From Planctomycetota bacterium (GTDB lineage: Bacteria > Planctomycetota > UBA11346): a DNA stretch of 9,997 nt. Each line of letters opens with the position of its first letter. Position 1 is the stretch's first letter. Below, one piece after another: positions 5,511-9,997 of the stretch. The stretch is taken from the NCBI GenBank assembly GCA_024641365.1, contig JAHEDF010000111.1, positions 1-9,997 of the forward strand. Reading direction: 5' to 3'. Both the position numbers and the translations under genes were made by a program. The notes under the pieces are model-generated. The model saw only the letters and a program-made list of their open reading frames with translations, searched no databases and had not been told where the DNA came from.

Positions 5511-8150
5511 TTAAATTGTTTTAGCAGACTGCGGTGTATTACCCGATGCGGTGGCTGAACCAGCGGCACGTCGTTCAATACTGCCTGTCCCTATTTCATC
5601 AGCTAAGCGGCGACGTTGATCTTGTGATAGTGAAGCGCGGAATGCTTCCCAGTCGACCACTTGTCCTTTTTCGAGTGCATTTTTCGCCAATTTAATAGTC
5701 GGATCATCCCCGCCTAATTCCATTAATTGATAGAGAGCTCGTTTCGCCTCGGGGATACGTTGTTCCACCTGCAATAAACACACCGCGTGACGATAATAGC
5801 GACCCGCTTGGCGCGGATCTTCGACAGCTGAAAAGAGATCTGCTAATTGTAAAACTAAATCAGCATTGCGTGGATTACTGGCGACTAAGCGCTGCAGTAA
5901 TTCTAAAGCTTTTTCAAACTCCGCGTATTCTAATAAATGTTCCAATAATTCACGTCCACTCGCCAAAGCACCGGCGGAATCGCCACTGCGGCGCAATAAT
6001 TCAATTAATTCAGCCCGTGCTTCAAATCCTGGCGCTGCCGCAACTGAAATTCGGCGCCGAGCAAATTCTAATGCCAGTCCTTGATTATTGGTTCTTACCG
6101 CACAACGCACCACATCACGTAAGAACCGTTCGGTGTCATCATCGTCTAAGGCTTTTGCAACTTCGGCTAATTGTATGCGCACCAATAAATCATCCGGGCG
6201 CTGGCGACGCAATTGCATTAATAACGTGCGCGCGACATCTAATTGATTGGAACCTAACGCTAAATGTGAACCAGTTTCCAAAGCCGTAATTGCTGCTGGC
6301 AAATCACCTTCACGACTCGCAACCTGTGCCTGGCGCACACGCAGCGCTAAATAAGTCGGAGCGGCCTCTAATCCGGCATTAATTAATGCACGTGCATCTT
6401 TTAATGCACCCAAACTAATTGCCGCATCCGCTGCAGCGACCCAGGCGGCGCCTGCCGCAGAATTTTGTCCTAACCGACCATGCGCCTTTGCTAATTGAGT
6501 GAGCACATCTATTTGATTACCACCTAATTCAACAATGCGTTCTAAAGTCGCCGCTAAAGCAATGTCATTTCCTTCACGTTCTTGTGCCGCAGCAATGTGC
6601 CGTAATTGTTGAGTAGCACCGTCACGGTCACGGCGTCGTTCGTACGCTTTAGCCAGCCAATTATGAGCTGCTGTTTCGCCAGGTGCTAATCGTGCCAATA
6701 ATTCATACACCGCCACCAAGGCGTCTTCATAAGTCGTCGAACTGGCTTCATCTTGATTTTTGAGGTTGGTTTTGAGCACATCAATGGCGTCATCTGTGCG
6801 GCCTAATTCGGCCAATAATTCAGCACATTCACGTGCGTATTCACAACGCTCAGGAACAATTGCTAATAGTTGTCGCCAAGCATTAACGGCATCTTCATTA
6901 CGACCACTAAATTGTGCGGCGTGCGCAGCTAATTCTAATTGTAAGGCCGCTTGCTCCTGATCGCCTTCTGATGCTGCCAATCGCGCCAATGACATCGCTG
7001 AACCAACCGCATCGGCACCTAATTCTTGTGCTTGGCGAATTGCTTTTGCCGCTTGGTCTAAATCGCCGCGCTCTTCATATAAATTTGCTAAATCAGTTAA
7101 TATACCAACCGCATCTTCTTTTTCATCGAGCTGAATATAAATTGCTAATAAATGTGTTAGTGGTGCTTCTCTATTAGAGCCTAATCGCAAAGCATTACGC
7201 AAAGCTACGACTGCGCTACTCGTATCAGTTAATTGAATACCTGCGGTTAAATAACTTTCTGCCGCCGAATCATTTTCATTAAAACGCTCAGCCATTTCAC
7301 CCATGTGTAAATGAATGCGTGCACTGTCGACACCTAAAGCGAGTGCACGTTTATATAATCCATAGGCTTCACGATGGCGACCATGCGCATGCGCTGCGTC
7401 GGCGTGCACTACTAATTCGCTACCCGTAGCCGGTCGCACTAAACCAATGCGACGTAAATGTGCGATTGCAGTTGTTGCGCGGAATGGCGCTAATAATGAT
7501 CGTTCAAATAAACTTTGCGCGATCATGCCTTCGCGCCAACCTTGTAATATACGAATGGCGTCAGTTGGTAAATCACCAGGTACTTCGCGCGTGGTATCTA
7601 AAACTAGTACGTCCCATTGATCAGGAACAAATTGTGCGACGGCTTTTAATTCATCTTGGCGACGCAATGCCTCTAACAACAACGATCCGGTATTAATCGA
7701 CATACCGATACTGGCTTGTAACTCTCCCCATGCATCGCTGGGTAATTCTGGACTGAAATTTACTTTAACAGTAGCCCAACCAATAACTTCACTAAATGCT
7801 TCTTCGACGTAACAATCAAGCGCATCTAATAAACCATCATTATTTGATAATTTACGAGAGAGCACCGTTTGCGCGAGATGTTCAGGACGGAAATTTTTTC
7901 CTAACGTTGCTAAACACGCCGATAATTGATCCGGCGTCATGACTTCCGACCACACTAACGATTTGGCAAAGGTCGAACCCGAAACCCCCGTCAACCCGAT
8001 CAAATTACCCGCATTAAAACGGAGAAAACGTTCTTCTTTTCCCATGCGCACGGTCATGACCCCATCACGCCGTTGGCTAGTGATGTTTTGAATCAAATTA
8101 GGCAAATCGATTAGATTTGAGGAGTTCTGCCGATCATAACGCGATGTCAT
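5511..8150 (-). CDS. DUF4388-like N-terminus plus TPR-repeat protein, 879 residues
   Basis: Residues about 10-130 (NLIDLPNLIQNITSQRRDGVMTVRMG..., FNAGNLIGLTG) resemble the DUF4388/PatA-N module found in gliding and signalling proteins. A helical stretch to about 240 (PFRATTAIAHLRRIGLVRP) fits the winged-helix-like end of such regions. From about 245 to 815 the protein is a run of TPR-like helical pairs, for example HGRHREAYGLYKRALALG, ERGDLDQAAKAIRQAQELG, EYAEFEKALELLQRLVASNP and DPRQAGRYYRHAV. The last 30 or so residues are a Ser/Ala/Thr-rich tail. There is no signal peptide or membrane segment, so it should be cytoplasmic, probably a protein-protein scaffold; no enzymatic motif is seen. It starts at ATG 8150-8148 with no strong Shine-Dalgarno and ends with TAA. 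It lies downstream of alr on the same strand but is separated by the hairpin island, so co-transcription is uncertain. Confidence 0.88.
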   Translation of the reverse strand: MTSRYDRQNSSNLIDLPNLIQNITSQRRDGVMTVRMGKEERFLRFNAGNLIGLTGVSGSTFAKSLVWSEVMTPDQLSACLATLGKNFRPEHLAQTVLSRKLSNNDGLLDALDCYVEEAFSEVIGWATVKVNFSPELPSDAWGELQASIGMSINTGSLLLEALRRQDELKAVAQFVPDQWDVLVLDTTREVPGDLPTDAIRILQGWREGMIAQSLFERSLLAPFRATTAIAHLRRIGLVRPATGSELVVHADAAHAHGRHREAYGLYKRALALGVDSARIHLHMGEMAERFNENDSAAESYLTAGIQLTDTSSAVVALRNALRLGSNREAPLTHLLAIYIQLDEKEDAVGILTDLANLYEERGDLDQAAKAIRQAQELGADAVGSAMSLARLAASEGDQEQAALQLELAAHAAQFSGRNEDAVNAWRQLLAIVPERCEYARECAELLAELGRTDDAIDVLKTNLKNQDEASSTTYEDALVAVYELLARLAPGETAAHNWLAKAYERRRDRDGATQQLRHIAAAQEREGNDIALAATLERIVELGGNQIDVLTQLAKAHGRLGQNSAAGAAWVAAADAAISLGALKDARALINAGLEAAPTYLALRVRQAQVASREGDLPAAITALETGSHLALGSNQLDVARTLLMQLRRQRPDDLLVRIQLAEVAKALDDDDTERFLRDVVRCAVRTNNQGLALEFARRRISVAAAPGFEARAELIELLRRSGDSAGALASGRELLEHLLEYAEFEKALELLQRLVASNPRNADLVLQLADLFSAVEDPRQAGRYYRHAVCLLQVEQRIPEAKRALYQLMELGGDDPTIKLAKNALEKGQVVDWEAFRASLSQDQRRRLADEIGTGSIERRAAGSATASGNTPQSAKTI

Positions 8151-8262
8151 AGATAGCTTGTAACCGAACTCATTTCTAAGACTACGCCCGAGGCTGCCAT
8201 GCTTGAGTGGTGTATTATTAGCCGCAATGGCGTGCTACTGCAGAAATTCGGCTAGGGGGCAA

Positions 8263-8277
8263 GGGGACAAAGTCCCC
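8263..8277. repeat. Island hairpin 1, AAA loop
   Basis: GGGGAC-AAA-GTCCCC, a perfect 6-bp stem at the left end of the island. Confidence 0.8.
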
Positions 8278-8337
8278 AACGGACCCGAATGGTGCTCGAA
8301 AACACGAGCCGAATGGCGAGCGGACGCCGAGTGGTGG

Positions 8338-8373
8338 TGGGCGGGCAAAATGTCGCGAAGCGACGCCTGCCCA
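8338..8373. repeat. Island hairpin 3, two-tier stem
   Basis: TGGGCGGGC (8338-8346) pairs with GCCTGCCCA (8365-8373), nine pairs with one G-T. Inside it GTCGC-GAA-GCGAC (8352-8364) forms a second perfect stem stacked directly on the outer one, with AAAAT (8347-8351) bulged on one side only. The G-T pair becomes an allowed G-U wobble only if the plus strand is transcribed. Confidence 0.75.
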
Positions 8374-8399
8374 TTATTTTGCGCCCAAGCGCAAAATAA
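8374..8399. repeat. Island hairpin 4, perfect 11-bp stem
   Basis: TTATTTTGCGC-CCAA-GCGCAAAATAA is a perfect 11-bp stem that begins on the base after hairpin 3 ends, so the two could stack coaxially. No T-run follows on either strand, which argues against a simple terminator. Confidence 0.85.
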
Positions 8400-8424
8400 A
8401 ACCACGACAAAGTCCGGGGGAGCA

Positions 8425-8441
8425 CGAGGGCAAAGCCCTCG
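8425..8441. repeat. Island hairpin 5, AAA loop, next to the alr stop
   Basis: CGAGGGC-AAA-GCCCTCG is a perfect 7-bp stem whose edge is 6 bases from the alr stop codon. On the alr strand it is followed by TGCTCC rather than a T-run, so it could be a stabilising 3' hairpin but not a textbook terminator. Confidence 0.8.
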
Positions 8442-8447
8442 AAACAA

Positions 8448-9545
8448 CTAGTTAATCCCGACGACCTCACACCGACCCCGTAGCCCACATAAAATATCAT
8501 ACGGTATCGTCCCGGCCAATACTGCCAACTCGTTGACCGTTATGGTTTCATTCCCCTGCTTACCCAACAACACCACCGCCTCACCTGGGACCGGTGGATG
8601 CGGAACATCAGTGAGGTCCACAATACAGTAGTCCATAGTGACCCGGCCCAGTATGGGGCAGCGTTGTCCCTGCACCAAGACTGCACCCCGATTGGATAAG
8701 GTTATGGGCAGGCCATCTGCATAGCCAACCGGAACCACACCAATTAAACTATCGCGGTCCAAGGTGTAAGTGCGATTATAACTAATTGAGTGTCCTTTTG
8801 GTAAGCGCTTAGTTAAACTTAAACTACTCACCCACCGCAACACTAATTCGACACCTGGATCTTGGCAGCCGTCCGGCACAACACCGGTAAATAATAATCC
8901 AACACGTACTGCCTGGGTTGGTCCTACTGGTCGTAATAATAATCCTTCGGAATTGGCATAATGAATCCAGCAATCTGGTGGCAATGTCGGAAGCGAAGTT
9001 AATAATTCTTGAAATATTTTTTCTTGCTGTTCAGAAAATAAACTGTCATCGGCTTGCGGATAATGCGTACCAATGCCTACTAAGCGTAATGCAGGCGATG
9101 ACAAGACTCGCTCAACCATGCGCTTTGCTTCATCAGGACTTGCTCCTAAACGCCCCATGCCCGTGTCCACCATAACATGGACAGGCATTGGTCGTGATGG
9201 ATTTGCTAAATGTGCATATTCATGCACTTCATCAACGCTCGAACAGCACACTTCATAATGACTAAACACCACCGCGCGACGTTCTTCTGGTAAGGGCGAA
9301 CCTAATAAAATAACGCGCGCATCTGGTACAATGCGACGAATGCGGTCGCCCTCCACCATAGCGGCAACCGCCATTGCCGCCACGCCGCCATCATAAAACA
9401 AACGCGCACAGCGTTCTAAACCAATGCCATAAGCATCAGCTTTTACCACCGCAATAACATCACGTCCTGCTGCAGCTGCGCGAATGGCAGCAACATTTTT
9501 TCGAATCGCTGAGTAACTTATTTCGACACGATTACGCCAAGTCAT
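8448..9545 (-). CDS. alr: Alanine racemase (PLP-dependent)
   Basis: Interconverts L- and D-alanine in the cytoplasm, supplying D-Ala for peptidoglycan. The 365-residue protein has the normal family length. K35 in AVVKADAYG is the PLP-binding lysine. DTGMGRLG (127-134) holds the conserved Arg (R132). R214 in VRVGLLFTG is the pyridine-nitrogen Arg, and Y256 in SISYNRTY is the second catalytic base of the C-terminal beta domain. GVVPVGYADGLP (269-280), GRVTMDYCIVDL (300-311) and IPYDILCGLRGR (347-358, Y349) complete the active-site set. The position usually held by a carbamylated Lys two residues before the Asp of DTGMG is Met (M125). It starts at ATG 9545-9543, 6 bases after the upstream gene's stop, with only a weak ribosome site (AAGAAT), so translational coupling is plausible. 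The 3' third is visibly richer in G+C than the 5' part. Confidence 0.96.
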   Translation of the reverse strand: MTWRNRVEISYSAIRKNVAAIRAAAAGRDVIAVVKADAYGIGLERCARLFYDGGVAAMAVAAMVEGDRIRRIVPDARVILLGSPLPEERRAVVFSHYEVCCSSVDEVHEYAHLANPSRPMPVHVMVDTGMGRLGASPDEAKRMVERVLSSPALRLVGIGTHYPQADDSLFSEQQEKIFQELLTSLPTLPPDCWIHYANSEGLLLRPVGPTQAVRVGLLFTGVVPDGCQDPGVELVLRWVSSLSLTKRLPKGHSISYNRTYTLDRDSLIGVVPVGYADGLPITLSNRGAVLVQGQRCPILGRVTMDYCIVDLTDVPHPPVPGEAVVLLGKQGNETITVNELAVLAGTIPYDILCGLRGRCEVVGIN

Positions 9546-9551
9546 AAATTC

Positions 9552-9997
9552 TTAATGTGGTGGAGTTGATTGATGCGCAAGCGTCGCCTTGTGCGCTGCT
9601 TGTCGTTGTAATTCAGGTGCGCTTAATTGGTGATAGGCTGGTAAAACGTGTTCCCAATTAATTGACGGTGCCTGTGGTGCTAAGCGTGCCACACCGCGAG
9701 CGGTTAATGCGACTTCACTACCACAATTAATTGTTGGACACCATGTCGTGGCCAATTGTGGTTTTCCAGTTAATGCCGGTCCAATTGCTGTCGCCTGTGC
9801 CGTCAGTGGATGTAACAATGGTTGATTGCTATCTAAACAAGCCGCCGTTGCTTGGAGTGTTTCTACCACACATGACGGGCCTGAACAATTAGTGACACGG
9901 AATAATCCATGAAAAGTCGTGTCACGTTTCAGTGGCATCAACACCCACCACAAACCATCACCGGCTTCAGCCGCTCGCGCTTGTAAAGAATCGACTG
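9552..9997 (-). CDS. C-terminal part of an unrecognised protein (runs off right edge)
   Basis: The frame is open to the right edge, giving at least 148 residues; the true start lies outside. In-frame TTG 9953 and ATG 9938 exist, but coding continues upstream (VDSLQARAAEAGDG), so they are probably internal. I do not recognise the family. The segment is rich in Ala, Thr, Leu and Pro and has two C-x4-C pairs (CSGPSC and CPTINC) plus one further Cys (AACLD), which could be disulfides of an exported protein or a metal site. The tail (QRQAAHKATLAHQSTPPH) looks disordered. The TAA stop at 9554-9552 is 6 bases from the alr ATG on the same strand, so the two genes are probably one operon. Confidence 0.7.
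   Translation of the reverse strand, partial: VDSLQARAAEAGDGLWWVLMPLKRDTTFHGLFRVTNCSGPSCVVETLQATAACLDSNQPLLHPLTAQATAIGPALTGKPQLATTWCPTINCGSEVALTARGVARLAPQAPSINWEHVLPAYHQLSAPELQRQAAHKATLAHQSTPPH

Larger units (their letters stand above)
8151..8447. other. Spacer between alr and the TPR gene; no protein gene supported
   Basis: The first 100 bases (8151-8250) are ordinary spacer upstream of the TPR gene; I could not settle on a promoter. The remainder is the hairpin island described separately. Reading frames exist on both strands here because G+C-rich palindromic DNA has few stops; their translations (for example 8203-8451 and 8235-8447) resemble no family. Confidence 0.6.
8256..8447. repeat. 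G+C-rich hairpin island (candidate structured RNA or miniature mobile element)
   Basis: About 190 bp carries at least five separate self-complementary stems: 8263-8277, 8294-8309 (GCTCG-AAAACA-CGAGC), 8338-8373, 8374-8399 and 8425-8441. Several use a short AAA or GAA loop. Similar hairpin wording stands at both ends in the same orientation: GGGGCAAGGGGACAAAGTCC on the left and GGAGCACGAGGGCAAAGCCC on the right; GACAAAGTC occurs at 8266-8274 and again at 8406-8414. CTAG stands just outside each end (8252-8255 and 8448-8451), the right one containing the alr stop. The base composition is richer in G+C than the TPR gene beside it. Function and family are unknown to me. Confidence 0.65.

Noticed and set aside
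5866..7696. Plus-strand reading frames inside the TPR gene
   Set aside because: They are antisense shadows of the 879-residue protein, whose TPR periodicity is clear.
8200..8256. 18-codon plus-strand frame beginning MLEWC
   Set aside because: Too short, no ribosome binding site and no family resemblance; likely chance.
8256..8447. Retron-type msr/msd RNA
   Set aside because: Several hairpins are present, but no reverse transcriptase gene lies nearby and no branching-G inverted-repeat layout was recognised.
8203..8500. Overlapping reading frames on both strands in the hairpin island
   Set aside because: They overlap one another and alr, lack ribosome sites, and arise from G+C-rich palindromic DNA with few stop codons.

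Overview
The window is about 10 kb of bacterial DNA of moderate G+C. It holds four complete or nearly complete protein genes, one RNA gene, two genes cut by the window edges, and repeat-rich spacers. No phage, transposase, CRISPR or tRNA gene is visible. The large alpha-2-macroglobulin-like protein has the segment order and the 'FRVEEYKKPEFEV' and 'YRPGQKV' wording I associate with Planctomycetes/PVC-type homologues. A DUF4388-like + TPR protein and a YqgF of the 'GIDYGRVRIGIA' kind fit that loosely. The taxonomic guess is inference and low confidence. Most genes use AT-leaning codons (TTA, AAT, ATT).

Layout, left to right. Positions 1-2713 (minus): N-terminal 904 residues of a secreted alpha-2-macroglobulin-like protein with a PA14-like domain; its C-terminus lies off the left edge. 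Positions 2714-3198: spacer carrying copy A of a dispersed element of about 130 bp. Positions 3199-3621 (minus): ruvX/yqgF. Positions 3622-4000: noncoding spacer with a nested inverted-repeat structure and a GGACTTCC tandem array that runs into the promoter of rnpB. Positions about 4001-4353 (plus): rnpB, the RNase P RNA, followed by a perfect 14-bp terminator hairpin. Positions 4525-5271 (plus): an unrecognised secreted protein, best started at a GTG, with an 11-bp-period direct repeat upstream. Positions 5272-5510: convergent spacer with copy B of the dispersed element. Positions 5511-8150 (minus): an 879-residue protein with an N-terminal DUF4388-like region and a long TPR solenoid. Positions 8151-8447: spacer containing a G+C-rich island packed with hairpins. 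Positions 8448-9545 (minus): alanine racemase, alr. Positions 9552-9997 (minus): C-terminal part of an unrecognised protein that ends 6 bases before alr and is probably co-transcribed with it.

The genes do not form one obvious pathway: RNA processing (rnpB), nucleic-acid maintenance (ruvX), D-alanine supply for peptidoglycan (alr), envelope-facing proteins (the macroglobulin and the 4525 protein) and a scaffold-type TPR protein. The parts least explained by ordinary genes are the noncoding ones: the hairpin island abutting the alr stop codon, the nested repeat ending at the rnpB promoter, and the two same-orientation copies of a purine-rich element. I see no convincing new multi-gene system; these noncoding elements are the best candidates for something undescribed.
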